64,000 nucleotides of DNA, taken from assembly GCA_022410635.1 (NCBI GenBank), contig JAJVDF010000193.1, positions 134,992-198,991 of the forward strand, in the 5' to 3' direction. Origin of the DNA: Tretioscincus oriximinensis. Its lineage: Eukaryota > Chordata > Lepidosauria > Squamata > Gymnophthalmidae. The notes under the pieces are model-generated. The model was not told the DNA's origin. It searched no databases and saw only the letters and a list, made by a program, of their open reading frames with translations. The position numbers were made by a program, and so were the translations under genes. Shown here in pieces: positions 23,161-34,607 of this stretch (position 1 is its first letter; every line of letters starts with the position of its first letter).

Positions 23161-23636
23161 GAAATGTTTCAAAGTAGGTATGTGCAAACCACGTCCAAAT
23201 CATTTATAAGTCCTTCCAGAGAAGCTTCTCCCCACTCCATGTTAGCATGCCTTGGTTCTGATCACAGAATAAGGCAAGAAGAGAGGGAAAACACCTTAAA
23301 AAACCTTTGTATGAAAAGGTGTGTCTGAACTTTGATTGTGTTTGCATTCAACAGAAATACAAGAAAACATTTTTCTTAAAAGATTTCCAATTTTGGTCTG
23401 CAATATATTTTAATGACACTATTGGTTACCTTTTTTGTTTTACAGTTGATAGTGAACACTGTTGTTCTGTGTCATTGTTGCCTGACATTCCATTTGACAA
23501 ACAGTTTATTTTTAGCTACAAGANTATCAAGGATACACACACACACATATCTTTTTGCTGGGACTGTCAGTGCTCTCGAGTAAGGAGTCATATTACCACA
23601 AGAACTTTTCTGAAGCAAAGGAGAAATATTGAACAA
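23161..23636 (+). other. TNNI3K: TNNI3K upstream region and putative 5' UTR
   Basis: DNA directly before the TNNI3K start codon. The frame of the start codon stays open for 110 codons upstream, to an ATG at 23307. I see no clear core promoter; the transcription start cannot be placed from sequence. Confidence 0.4.
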
Positions 23637-23676
23637 ATGGGGAACTATAAATCTAGACCAACCCAAACTTGCACTG
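23637..23676 (+). CDS. TNNI3K: TNNI3K coding exon 1 (cardiac troponin I-interacting kinase)
   Basis: The exon encodes MGNYKSRPTQTCT plus the first base of an aspartate codon, then a GTAATA donor. This is the known vertebrate TNNI3K N-terminus. Gly2 and Ser6 fit an N-myristoylation consensus (MGxxxS), which is inference. TNNI3K is a heart-enriched ankyrin-repeat protein kinase that binds cardiac troponin I. The start was chosen by family conservation; its context has C at -3 and G at +4, and an upstream in-frame ATG exists at 23307. The kinase domain lies downstream of the window. Confidence 0.9.
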
Positions 23677-24185
23677 GTAATAATCAATCTTGCTTCTTTT
23701 CAGGGGATCTTCTCCAAATGCATTATCAGGAATNCTTTTCTTATTTACTCTGAAGCTCAAACAAAATGTGTTTATCGTTTCCATTCTAGCTGGAGAGAAT
23801 GACTGAAATGAGATTTTCTTTAAAATTAAAATATTTGTCCAAACATCATTCTGGATTGCATGCAAATGTGCTTATATGTTGATTTAATGGATGTGTCCTA
23901 TAAAAATAGTACAGCAGTTCTTAATTTTATTCTCTCTCAAGAAGAATGTTAAATAACTACTAGCATCTAGATGTCAAAAATGAAATTCACACTTTTCATA
24001 CTAAAATGACAAGTTTTTTTTTAATTTATCTAAGTAATGTATAGCCTTGCAATTATTTTAGGACCATATATAATGAAGAAGAAATTAAAATTAAATCCTT
24101 TATCAGTAGGAGATTTTACTTACAAATGCACTTCAAGTATATCTAAAATTAAAATGTTTGGATTACCTTCTTGTATCTCTTGTAG
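23677..24185 (+). other. TNNI3K: TNNI3K intron 1
   Basis: Short intron between the GTAATA donor and the TCTTGTAG acceptor. A/T-rich, no repeat recognised. Confidence 0.85.
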
Positions 24186-24294
24186 ATGAATGGAAGAAAA
24201 AGGTTAGTGAATCATATTCTATCATCATTGAAAGATTAGAAGATGACTTGTTGATTAAAGAAAAGGAGTCGTCAGAGTTAAAGCAAGTTTTCAG
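24186..24294 (+). CDS. TNNI3K: TNNI3K coding exon 2
   Basis: This 109-bp exon begins with AT completing a GAT codon and encodes [20 protein letters not shown] then [16 protein letters not shown], ending with AG of a serine codon before GTAAAT. It matches the charged helical, coiled-coil-like segment that precedes the ankyrin repeats of TNNI3K. It enters in phase 1, the phase in which FPGT exon 3 ends, so an FPGT-TNNI3K read-through splice would stay in frame. Confidence 0.95.
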
Positions 24295-25388
24295 GTAAAT
24301 TATTCTACTAGTGAGATTTATTCTGCTGTTTTAAAAACAACGCAAAGAAAATAGGTTTTGTGTTTGTTTACTTGGTGAAATATGTTCATCCTCTCAACAG
24401 ACTTGCAATATATTCTATACATTCCTTCTTTTGTTTTTGGAGATACAGTATTCAATATGTTAAACCTGAGCAGTGATTTATATATTATGTAAATTAGGCA
24501 TAATGCTTGTTATGCATGCAGTATTCTATAATGGTTTGGAGTGTTTTTTATTACAAAACACGCAGACTCATCTTGATGTAGTGGGAAAGAATAACACTTG
24601 GCATGCAACACCAATAGAGTAATGTAGAATCACCATTTTGTTTCCCAAGACTGTTGTTAAATGGTCAAACTGATTGTCCACCTTATTATACTAATGTGTT
24701 CCCCAGTCGTTCTAAATATAAGCGTTGTTCTGAACCATTGGTCCCACTGTAGATTGGGAACAAGGCCTTTCTGTTTGGTATCATACACTGATACAGCATA
24801 AAGTAGGGGGAATGCAGATCTACAAGAACTACAAGGTTCTTAATTCATTTTACTCCATGTTTACAAATAGAGAAGGACAAAGTGTGGCATTCTAGAGTTC
24901 CTTCATGAAAAGAATGGAGCTGCCACCATTTTTCTTTGTAAGAACGGCCTTGTAGCTATCCTTATTTTCTTCCTCACCATCTGGCCAATTAATAGCTATT
25001 TTGACATTGTTCTACAGGTATGTGTGGATCACATCGCCAAGATAAACAATCTTAGTACTAGTGCCCTTAGGCTCAATAATACCTCTTTTAAGATGTTTCA
25101 CATTGTCTTAGCTGCAGGATTCCATGGCAACATGTGAATGTAGTAACAAAGACCTCAGAAGTTTCAAGAAGTGGTGCTTTGAGAAGAGAGGAACATGGAA
25201 ATAGGTAGCTAACTCTTATCAATTGCGCCATTCATGCCTATAACAAGATGTTTCCATCCATGCCTACCGTAGAGATGAATCTTTTATTTCCTACTCAAAT
25301 TCATCCAAAGAATGCTTCTTCAAATGTATCTGATCACATCTTCTGACTCCAGTGTGCAATACAGTAGACTATTCAGATGAGGTGTGAG

Positions 25389-25994
25389 TAGGGTTGCCAT
25401 ATGTCCCGGTAAACCGGGACAATCCCGGTTTGGAGGACTAAAATATAGTCCCTTCTGGGTTTTAAGCTAAAATCCTGGCTTTTTATATTCCCCGATGCTG
25501 CATCAGGGAATGTAAAAGGGCACGATTTTAAAGGAAAAGCAGCCATCAGAGCTGACGGCTGCAGCGCGTCCAACGCTTTCCAGGGTCCTGGGAGGACCCT
25601 CGGAGCGTGCCGTAGCTGCTCCTTGGCTGGAGGCGGGGTTTCGCCCTACTCCCAGGCAAAGCCAACTTGCCTCCAGTAGTGCAAAAACGCTTGGGTTTCT
25701 GAAAGGAAGATAGCTCTGTTCTCCTGTCACAAACGCAGGCATTTTTGCTCCGCTGGAGCTGGAGCGCTTTNCTGAGAGCAGGGCAAAACCCTGCCTCCAG
25801 CCAAGGAGCAGCTACATACGCGCACGCACACAGACGCTTGTAGTGAGAGTAGAAGAGAGATTCTGCCTGTCTCTACAAGCGTCTGTATGTGCGCATGCGC
25901 ACATGCGCACACTTTCTTGTGTGTGTGCGCGCGAGCACGCACCCCCCCACNCCACCCCGTCCCGGTTTTGGGCTGCCAAAATATGGCAACCCTA
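25389..25994. mobile_element. Non-autonomous hAT-like element (606 bp)
   Basis: TAGGGTTGCCATAT at 25389-25402 is the perfect inverted repeat of 25981-25994. The flanking 8-mers GGTGTGAG (25381-25388) and GGAGTGAG (25995-26002) match at 7 of 8 bases, as expected for a hAT 8-bp duplication. The interior has a second inverted pair (25614-25647 against 25780-25813, 32 of 34 matching) and an alternating purine-pyrimidine stretch near 25884-25912. No transposase is seen. Confidence 0.78.
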
Positions 25995-28238
25995 GGAGTG
26001 AGTAGGCACTTAATTAACTATGACTNTTTCCAAAGGACATCCAAATATTGCATAATGAAGCACTATCATGTAAGAAAAAATCAATTACATGATCATAACT
26101 TTTTTTGCAGCATCTGGGCAAATGATTACACTGTCTGTCACTACCACTGGATCTGGATGTGTACCACTAGCATTATTTGTGCATGTGCAGCCACTGTTTT
26201 TTAATCCATGCATGGGCAGTTGCTAATATCTTTATCCACTTTGACAATTGATCATGTTACACTGGGAAAAAGTACTGTAACAGCTCCTTTTCCCTGCTTT
26301 TATTATATACTATGATATGTTATTGCATGATTATCACATTCCTTATGCCACAAACTATGTGAGTGCCACCAAATCGTTCGCCAATGGCGAATGTAATAAA
26401 CAATCCATGGCAATGTAATAAACATGCTAAGAAACACCCATATAGGTCCTCTCACTCATTGATAGCAGTAGTAGAACTTCCTGCATCTCTGCACGATGCA
26501 AATCTCGTTACTACTTTTTATTACCAGTAATTGTAAAATTACCTCATCATAACTGGGATAAAACTTTGCACTTTTAATGAATATAAAAGGGAGGAATTTT
26601 TATCAGGTGCAACTTAGAATGCCTACGGTACTGTGTGTATGTGTGTGTCACTTTTTCACTTAATTGCAACTCAGTTTTTAAGCTTATACTGAAAAGTACT
26701 TTGAGTAATGATAACAGAAAAAGGAAGACAAGCTCTAAAAAGGAGAAGAAAAGAGAAATCCTACCCTTTCCATACACCCACCCCACCTCCATAGCCTAAG
26801 TGCCATATGTATAATATTTGGACACACTGTAAGCAGCAACAGTTTTCTGAGCTAACATTGACATCAATTTTTAAACTAGAACTTTGAATAAAAATTTGCT
26901 AATTATTGCTCTTACTTTCCCATAAATATTCTGCTCCACATTGAAAGAGGAAGATAAGGAAGTGCCCATTCAAATTGCCACCACTATTATCAAATGAAGT
27001 ATTTATATTTGTTTTGGAGAATGGTGGTGAAGCTTGTTGCACACATTTACTTTACTGCCATTTTTATAGTATTTTTATTAATGAATTCTCTTTTGTTCAT
27101 GTAGCATGCAGTGGTGAGGAGAAGTCTGGCCAGCAAGCACAGTTAATGAGTCATAAAGTGAAAATTTTGGAACATTTTTAGTATATCCTGAGGTTTTTTT
27201 GCTAAAGCTTGTTTGTATCAGATATAAATGTTGCATACCCTATTTTAATGAGGCAGTGTGGCTGTTATCCTATTTGAGAAGCATAGTACTGGACGTATAT
27301 TAGCAATAATGGCTTCAATTTAATTATTCTTTTTGTCCATGTGTGCCCTTAGCAATCATTAGGATGTATTAAAATAGATTACAGTGTCCCAGTAAAGTAA
27401 ATGATCTCATTTTTGAAAAAGAGAGTGCTGAATTTAAACGGTGTTCAGCGGCTTGAGAGCAGGACACACGTATGTGCATAGAGCAATTAGAACAGAAAAG
27501 GCAGAAAAAAAGACAGGGGAGTAAATTGTGTTTTGCTCTAGAGACTGTTGTACCTTTAAATGAAACTCTTAATTGCAACTATGAAAAATGGAAATGCCCT
27601 TCTTCAAATAATGGCAACCCTACAAATGTGGCATAACCATATTAAAATTCTACAGTTTCATAAAAGAAGTGATCAATGCTGCTATGAATTTTATTATTTT
27701 TAGAAACTTTTTAAGGCCTCCGCTCATCACAACAGGCATGTTTAAGAGTTTTAATTAGGCAGACAATAGAGCAGAATTTAAGTGTAAACTAAACAAAAAG
27801 ATGAATGGTGAACTTTCTGCCATTCTGACAACTGGTTAAGGGGCTGCTCTTTGCTCCAGAAACTGATTTCTTCCAAGGACACTGGTGGATGTGTGTACTG
27901 GTTCAGGGCCAAAGTCCCCAAAGTACTTCAGTTGGGAGTGTTTGGCTGTGCAGAATGCATGAAAAATGTGTTGGAAGTTTGGCATAATCTCTTCTGGCAT
28001 CACATCAAGCAACTGTTTCTCTTACTCAGTTGTTTGACAGTTCAGAGACTGGGGAGTTAGTGTCTCTCTCCCTGAGTGAAGTTACCCTGTGGAGCTATTT
28101 TTATATTTTGCATATTTTTAAATGAAGGTTTGATTTCAACAATCATTTTGAATCTTCTGTTTGTATCATGGTGATAATCCATATAACTATGAAATTAAGC
28201 ATATTTTTCAAATAAATACAGATTGCAATTTGTCTTCC

Positions 28239-28239
<1 letters not shown>

Positions 28240-28287
<48 letters not shown>

Positions 28288-28369
28288 GTATTAGTATTAG
28301 TATTATTAGTATTAGTATTAGTATTAGTATTATTAGTATTAGTATTAGTATTATTATTATTATTATTAT

Positions 28370-28420
<51 letters not shown>

Positions 28421-28453
28421 GAGGAGGAGGAGGAGGAGGAGGAGGAGGAGGAG
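28240..28453. repeat. Compound trinucleotide microsatellite
   Basis: About 214 bp made of TTA repeats, then mixed ATT/AGT units in a higher-order pattern, more ATT, a long AGT run (about 28371-28421) and an AGG run to 28453. Open frames here are low-complexity artefacts. Confidence 0.95.
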
Positions 28454-28586
28454 TATACATTGCACAAATTGTTTTTTCCTAATTTTTGAAGGTTTCTGCC
28501 TTACTTCAGAAGCACAAAAACATTGATAAATTTCACTGGTTCTATCTTGGAATAGGACCTTTATTATCCACTCAGATCTAGACTAA

Positions 28587-29703
28587 GGATGTGTTCACAC
28601 AGCTATTTTATTCCTCAGCTGTAGTGACATAAGGAAGGTGTTAAGCACACGTGTTAAGCGTGTTTCAGCAGTCCTTCTGCAATAAATGCCATTTATCCCG
28701 GAATAAACTATTGCTGGGATAATCAGGCATCATTGCGGAGAATCTCTGAAATTTCGCAGCCAACCTCCGTCATCTCGTAACCACCCCCCTTCCTCTCCTG
28801 TGTGAACATTTTTAGTGCGAGAGACAGGAGGGAAGAAATAATGGGAGGAAGCGCCGCCTCCTTGCTTCTGTGGGGGAAATCTACCTGCCTTTTCCTAAGC
28901 TCAGACTGCCCTCTGCCTGCTTTCGGTGGCTGCTGCCTGGAGATCGGCACTGTCAAATGCTTCGGCTGAGGCAAAGAATAGGAGGTGGGGAGGTTGACAG
29001 GACATCTGCCAATGTTGCCCTTCATTTCACTGAGCTGATCTCCAGACAGCAGCCCCCAAAAGCAGGCGGAGGGATGGCTGGAAGGGAGGGCAAAGCTGAA
29101 GCAATGTGGCAGAGCCGGTTGCATGTCATTAGAAGCCTTTTCCTAAGCCAAGCCCTCCACCTGCTTTCGAGGGCTGCTGCCTGGTGATCAGGTCATCTGT
29201 CAATGCTGCTTGTTGTTTCGCTGAGGTGATCTCCAGGCAGCAGCCCCTGAAAGCAGGCGGAGGGCAGCCTGGGCTTAGGTAAAGGCTTCTCATGACACGC
29301 AGCCGGCTCCACCGCATTGCTTTAGCTGTGCCCTCCTTCCAGTCGGCCCTCTCCTGCTTGGGGGGNGCTGCTGCATGGAGATCGGCTCGGCGAAACATAG
29401 GGGAACATTGACAGACTTCCTGTCAACCTCCCCACTTCCTCCTCCTCACCTCAGCTGAACCATTTGACAGTGCCGATCTCCAGGCAGCAGCCCCCGAATG
29501 CAGGTGGAGGGCTGGCTGGAAGGAGGGCACAGCTGAAGCACACGGCGGAACCAGCTGCTTATGACAAGAATTCAAGAATACGTGTGCACAGACACACCGT
29601 TGTATATTCCAGAATATAGCTTCGTGGTGTGAAGGGACATGCCATTGCTATATTCCAGAATATAGCTTTATTCCAGTTTTTATCTCGTCATGTGAATGCA
29701 GCC
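28587..29703. mobile_element. Large Harbinger-like element with inverted GC-rich units
   Basis: The ends GGATGTGTTCACAC and CATGTGAATGCAGCC are inverted repeats related to the MITE at 20917. Both are flanked by TAA (28584-28586 and 29704-29706). The left part shares AACTATTGCTGGGATAA and GAGAATCTCTG with the split MITE at 11399. The middle (about 28850-29560) is filled by repeated units carrying CTGCTGCCTGGAGATC, or its complement, beside a purine-rich AGCAGGCGGAGGG block in alternating orientation. No transposase is seen. Confidence 0.6.
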
Positions 29704-30119
29704 TAACATAGCTACATTTTTTAATCTGACCATAGTATTAAGGGCATTTTTTGGTTTTTTGATACACCATAAGCATAAATACCAAGTGTGTCCAATTAGT
29801 TTGCACAGGTTTTGTAGCCTTTCTGGTTTTCTTGATAAGCCACCTAGCTCAGGGACAATGAATACAGCAGCAAAAGAGTAAAAGAAGAGTTATGCTATGA
29901 ATTGGAGGAGAAAGAAGAGCAGGAGATGATGAGTGAAGGAATAGTACAATTCCAGCAGCAGCTTATTTTTTCCATCCCTGTTTAAATTAAGGTTAGTGAG
30001 TAGGATTCAGGGTGAAAAAATGTAATTCTTTAAGCTAGGTTGGACTTCCGTTTTCTATGCAAAATAGAATCATGCTGTATTTTCCATACTTAAAACAAAT
30101 AAAAAGATGGAACTGGTGA

Positions 30120-30320
<201 letters not shown>

Positions 30321-30758
30321 TAACAAAATTAAACTAAAGCTTTATAACCTTCTTATTCGTATGTTTAATTATTTCATTCACACACACTGTATGGGTGTTA
30401 CTTGTAATTTGTTTATTTATGGCCATGTTTGTGTCACATGTATGCATTACATGTAATGCTGTAAACAACAGCAGCATCTCCATTCAGTTAAAAAAATGGC
30501 ACAAAAGCAGTTGAGAGATGAGAGGTCTGTATACTACTGCGTTAATCCACTTTGAGGATGAGAAAATGCATTATTTGATCTTTAACACGAATTATAGGCT
30601 TAATGGAAACACCAGAGAATGCATATTACCTCCTCCAAGCTGTCATTTACGGGCTAGCATGTGAATGGCAGATTCCTGTTCTGAGATACAGCCCAGAATA
30701 AGGCTCATTGCTAGCAGGACNGTAGTAGTTATAATAAAGAAGTAATGCAATGTAAGGT

Positions 30759-31072
30759 GGCACGGATAGCTCAGTTGCTTAGGAATTNGTATCTCGCCTG
30801 GGAGATCGGGTTTCGAAGCCCTGTGTTGGAAGTGGGGAGGGGTGAGCACCTTCCACTAGCCTGTAGCTCTAGCCAACCCAGCTATTCGAAAGCATGAATT
30901 GCAAGAAATTGCAATTGACTGCAAGTAGATACATGGGAACCACCATAGCCTGGTGGGGAAGATAGAATGTGAGCCTTCGGGCAAAATATATCCTTGTAAG
31001 CCGCTTTGAGTCCCTTTGAAAGGTGAGAAAAGCGGGGTATAAGAACCAAGTTCTTCTTCTTCTTCTTCTAAT
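30759..31072 (+). mobile_element. tRNA-derived SINE with TTC tail
   Basis: The head GGCACGGATAGCTCAGTTGC contains a polymerase III box A-like TAGCTCAGTTGC, and GGGTTTCGAAGCCC is a box B-like element. The body runs through CTTCCACTAGCCTGTAGCTC to TTGTAAGCCGCTTTGAGTCC and GCGGGGTATAAGAACC, then a TTC-repeat tail. The best of at least seven copies here; the 3' end resembles that of the L2 LINE at 9976. Confidence 0.88.
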
Positions 31073-31206
31073 CACAAAATAGATGGTAAATAATCAACTC
31101 AAGGTGTTGTTCTTGGTTATTAGGAGTACAACTTGCCTAATTTTATTAATATAAGCTGTTGACCAGAAGGGAAACTATAATGAGCCAAGGTTTACCTACC
31201 GCAAGT

Positions 31207-31664
31207 CAACTTCAGAGAAATAGCCGTGTTAGTCTAGCAGAAAGTCCAGCAAAGGAGCTAGCAGCACTTTGAGACTAACTTGAGAAAAGTGGTTGGCATA
31301 AGCTTTCGTAGACAGGTCTACTTCTTCAGATGCTGAGGGACTAATGCCAGGGTCAGGTATTTATAGGGAAATGTGTATGGGAGAAGACAAAGCATATGCA
31401 ACTGTAGGGAGGTGTTGAATTGCAGGTAAATAGCAGGAAATAATCTCCTTAAAAAAACAGGTAAATAGCAGGAACTAATCCTCTTATGTAAAAAAAGTCC
31501 CTGGGNCAACAAGGGGCAATGTCTGGTAGAGAATCAATCAAATACTTAACAGGTGTCATAAAAATGTATAGTTGGCCAGGAAACCATTTTCTCTGTTAAG
31601 TCCTTTGCTGATGGCCTGGAACTTGTGAATGTATTCAAGTTCTGCTGCTTCTCTTTCAAACCTT
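31207..31664 (-). mobile_element. Penelope-like element fragment with 12-bp target-site duplication
   Basis: CCTACCGCAAGT flanks the insertion exactly (31195-31206 and 31665-31676). On the minus strand the copy encodes FEREAAELEYIHKFQAISKG then LNRENGFLANYTF and a stop, the C-terminal end of a Penelope-like GIY-YIG endonuclease region. A non-coding end follows with a hammerhead-like core (31295-31333) and the terminal AGTCTCAAAGTGCTGCTAGC. It is 5' truncated. Confidence 0.78.
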
Positions 31665-31718
31665 CCTACCGCAAGTGTGCTTCTTGAATATTTTATGTTT
31701 TGTAAGCAAATCTATTAA

Positions 31719-31853
<135 letters not shown>

Positions 31854-32089
31854 TGATTCAGTTTGATTATCTTATGGCATATTTCTAACTCCCAGAAATT
31901 TGGGGGGCAAAAAACACAGAGGCTGTGCCCCCGTTCAAATTCTTTGTGGGTGTTGTAGCCAGCTGGCAACATAAATCTTACCAGTGTTGCTGTGCTAAAT
32001 TTATAAAGCAGGCACACAGAAACCTGAAATGTGACATCCTTATAATCTGTATTCACTTAAACACAAGNACACTTTTTTGCCTTTAGTGT

Positions 32090-32850
32090 GTCTGTTCTGT
32101 TCTTGGGTGCACAATGTATTCCAAAAAAGTGGCATGAAAAATTTCTGAATGTTNATAATCCTTATTGTTGGGGTTGCCATGTTTCAAAATGAAAATGCAC
32201 TCGGTTCCACTCCCTGCTCCATCAATTATGGCAAGGCATACTGACACAGATGCAGCAAAACAGGCTGAAAACATGATACAATCACCACTGTGTTTTACAG
32301 ATGGTATGGGGATATTTATGCTGTAATGCAGTGTTTATCTTACTCTGAACATAATGCTTCTAATTTAAACTAAAAAGCTCTCATTAGTCCACAAAACACT
32401 GTTCCAATAGCTTTCTGGCTTATCAAGGTACAGGTGGGCAACAATATCCTTTTTGGAGAACAGTGTATTTCTGCTTGCAATACACACCATTCAGTGTCCT
32501 TTTGATGGCAAACTAATGTGAGAAAGGCCTTTAGTTGCTTAGAGGATACCTTGGGTTCCTTTGCAACCTTGTGGATTTATATATACCTTGCTCTTGGAGT
32601 GATATTTGCTGGCTGACTATTCCTCAGGAGAATTATGTTGGCTTTGAATTTTCGCCATTTGTGTACAATATGACTATAGATTGGTGGAATCCAAAATCTT
32701 TAAAGATTGTTTTGTAAGCTTTGTCAACCTAATGAGCACCAACAATTCTTCTTCTGAGGGCCTCAGAAATCTCCTTTGTTTGTGAGTTGGTAAACTTCCA
32801 CAAACAGAAGAATTTGATAGATCCCTGTTTTAAAATCAAATAAGTCACCA
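32090..32850 (-). pseudogene. Degenerate Tc1/mariner transposase copy
   Basis: Read on the minus strand in shifting frames, the sequence follows the Tc1 transposase order. It starts with the paired-like DNA-binding part (ALRRRIVGAH, AYKTIFKDFGFHQS) near 32770-32670, then a middle segment with TTTTGTGGACTAATGAG (32382-32398) at the first catalytic Asp region. HSGGGCIMFSACFAASVSVC-like residues near 32300-32230 correspond to the HGGGSIMLWGCF block. Stops and frameshifts abound, and the third catalytic region is missing. No terminal repeats were found. It is an old, dead copy. Confidence 0.65.
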
Positions 32851-33129
32851 ACTCTCACCAGATAGTCATCCCACTGATTGAAAACAACTTAATTTCACTT
32901 TCCAACAAGATATTAATTTAACATTTCAAGTACTTTGCCACTCACAATGTGATACTGTATTATTTTCCAAAAAGAATAAATGATCAAGCATAATATTTTG
33001 ACTCATTTCTTTAGTTTCCTTTATCTACCTTTAGGATTTGTGTGAAAATCTGATGTATGGTAATTTTAAGTCACATTTATGCAGAAATATGATAAATTCT
33101 AAAGGGTTCCTAACCTTCCAAGCAGCGTT

Positions 33130-33193
33130 TGTATGTATGTATGTATGTATGTATGTATGTATGTATGTATGTATGTATGTATGTATGTATGTA
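33130..33193. repeat. GTAT tetranucleotide microsatellite
   Basis: About 16 uninterrupted GTAT units. Confidence 0.97.
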
Positions 33194-33611
33194 GCGATTA
33201 AGCATTTGTGACAGGAACTCCTGATAGACCCTTTCCATTGTGAGAACAGTCTAAATTGTTTCAATAATATTTTGAGCAAACTATATGGTGATAAAGTAGA
33301 CATCAGTATACATGATTTCACTAATCGTCACACATTGCTTCAGATATTAATGGAATAAAAAAATTCAAGATTGACATTCATCCTTCTAGTTCCTCTTTCC
33401 ATGAAATATTACTGGTTTTATCAGTTGGGTTGATGCTATGGTTTGAATAGAAGCTATATATATCATTGTGTGTGTGTGTATACGTGTCAGACAAGAATTT
33501 CTTCTAATTCTTCCTCAGGATGCTGGAAATTGAGCCAGGCCCCTCAGTTATATACAACTGAATCACATTAACTTCTGAAAAGTTTAAATAATTAATTTCA
33601 CTATATTTTAG

Positions 33612-33722
33612 GACAATGCTGAACTTCTAACAGCCTTGTTGCACAGTGGAGCTGACATTCAACAAGTTGGCTATGGAGCACTTACTGCTCTTCATATTGC
33701 TACAATTGCTGGTCATCACGAG
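33612..33722 (+). CDS. TNNI3K: TNNI3K coding exon 5
   Basis: A 111-bp phase-0 exon of 37 codons encoding [20 protein letters not shown] then [17 protein letters not shown], with a GTATGT donor. [12 protein letters not shown] is an ankyrin motif. It matches the second ankyrin repeat region of TNNI3K. Confidence 0.96.
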
Positions 33723-34302
33723 GTATGTTTTCTCATATACTGCAATAGCATTTAGAGTTGAAGACAAGGGCATTGAAAATGAAAACTATTTTCTAGGCAA
33801 TNTAAAAGTTCAGGAGAGGCTGTCTGCCAACAGTTGGATAGTGTTTATCATTTTGTATATTTTGCAAAATATCCTTGGAGTATGTTTCTCTTTTTGAAAA
33901 AAAATATTGTTACATGAAACCTCTCTACTAATATTTTCCCGTGCCACTAATATTTTTTGTGCCATGAGACTTTTTATAACATTAGATTATTTGGAGTGGA
34001 TGGGGAAATCTTGAGCCAATCACAATCCTTTTGAACTATCACAGCCCCATCTGCTTCACAGGGAATCTGTTGTGGAGAAAACAACAAAAAGCTATGACCA
34101 CCCTTTGCTTGGCCACCCTGAGACTTTCGGGTGTAGGGCAAGGTAAAAGTATAAGTAAATAAAATTAGTATTCTCTGAAATTAAGAGTTCATCCGCCTAT
34201 CTTCTTTGGAAAAGAATAACAAAATAAAACTTCCTTTGCAAAAGAAGTTGAATTTTATTAGTTAATTTTCCAGACTCATGTTGCTTACCCTTGTAAGCAG
34301 GC

Positions 34303-34607
34303 ACGGATAGCTCAGTGGCTAAGGAATCCGTCTCTCATCTGGAAGATGGGGTTTCGAAGCCCTGTGTGGGACGTGGGGAGGGGTGAGCACCTTCCACTAG
34401 CCTGTAGCTCTAGCCAACCCAGCTATTCGAAAGCATGAATTGCAAGAAATTGCAACTGAATGCAAGTAGATACATGGGAACCACCACAGGCTGGTGGGGA
34501 AGATAGAATGTAAGCCTTCGGGCAAAATACCCTTGTAAGACGCTTTGAGTCCCTTTGAAAGGTGAGAAAAGCGGGGTATAAGAACCCAGTTCTTCTTCTT
34601 CTTCTTG
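34303..34607 (+). mobile_element. tRNA-derived SINE with TTC tail
   Basis: Near-complete copy of the family at 30759: GCACGGATAGCTCAGTGGCT at the head, GGGTTTCGAAGCCC as box B-like, and GCGGGGTATAAGAACC before a TTC tail at 34591-34606. Confidence 0.88.

Noticed and set aside
23898..23909. MEF2-like or TATA-like CTATAAAAATAG in intron 1
   Set aside because: It misses the MEF2 consensus by one base and lies downstream of the start codon; a 12-bp A/T-rich match is expected by chance here.
28143..28526. Low-complexity open frames of N, T, L, I and S residues
   Set aside because: They are translations of the compound trinucleotide microsatellite.
34303..34375. tRNA gene
   Set aside because: The tRNA-like head is followed by the same 230-bp body and TTC tail as the other copies, so it is a SINE head; it does not fold to a clean cloverleaf by eye.
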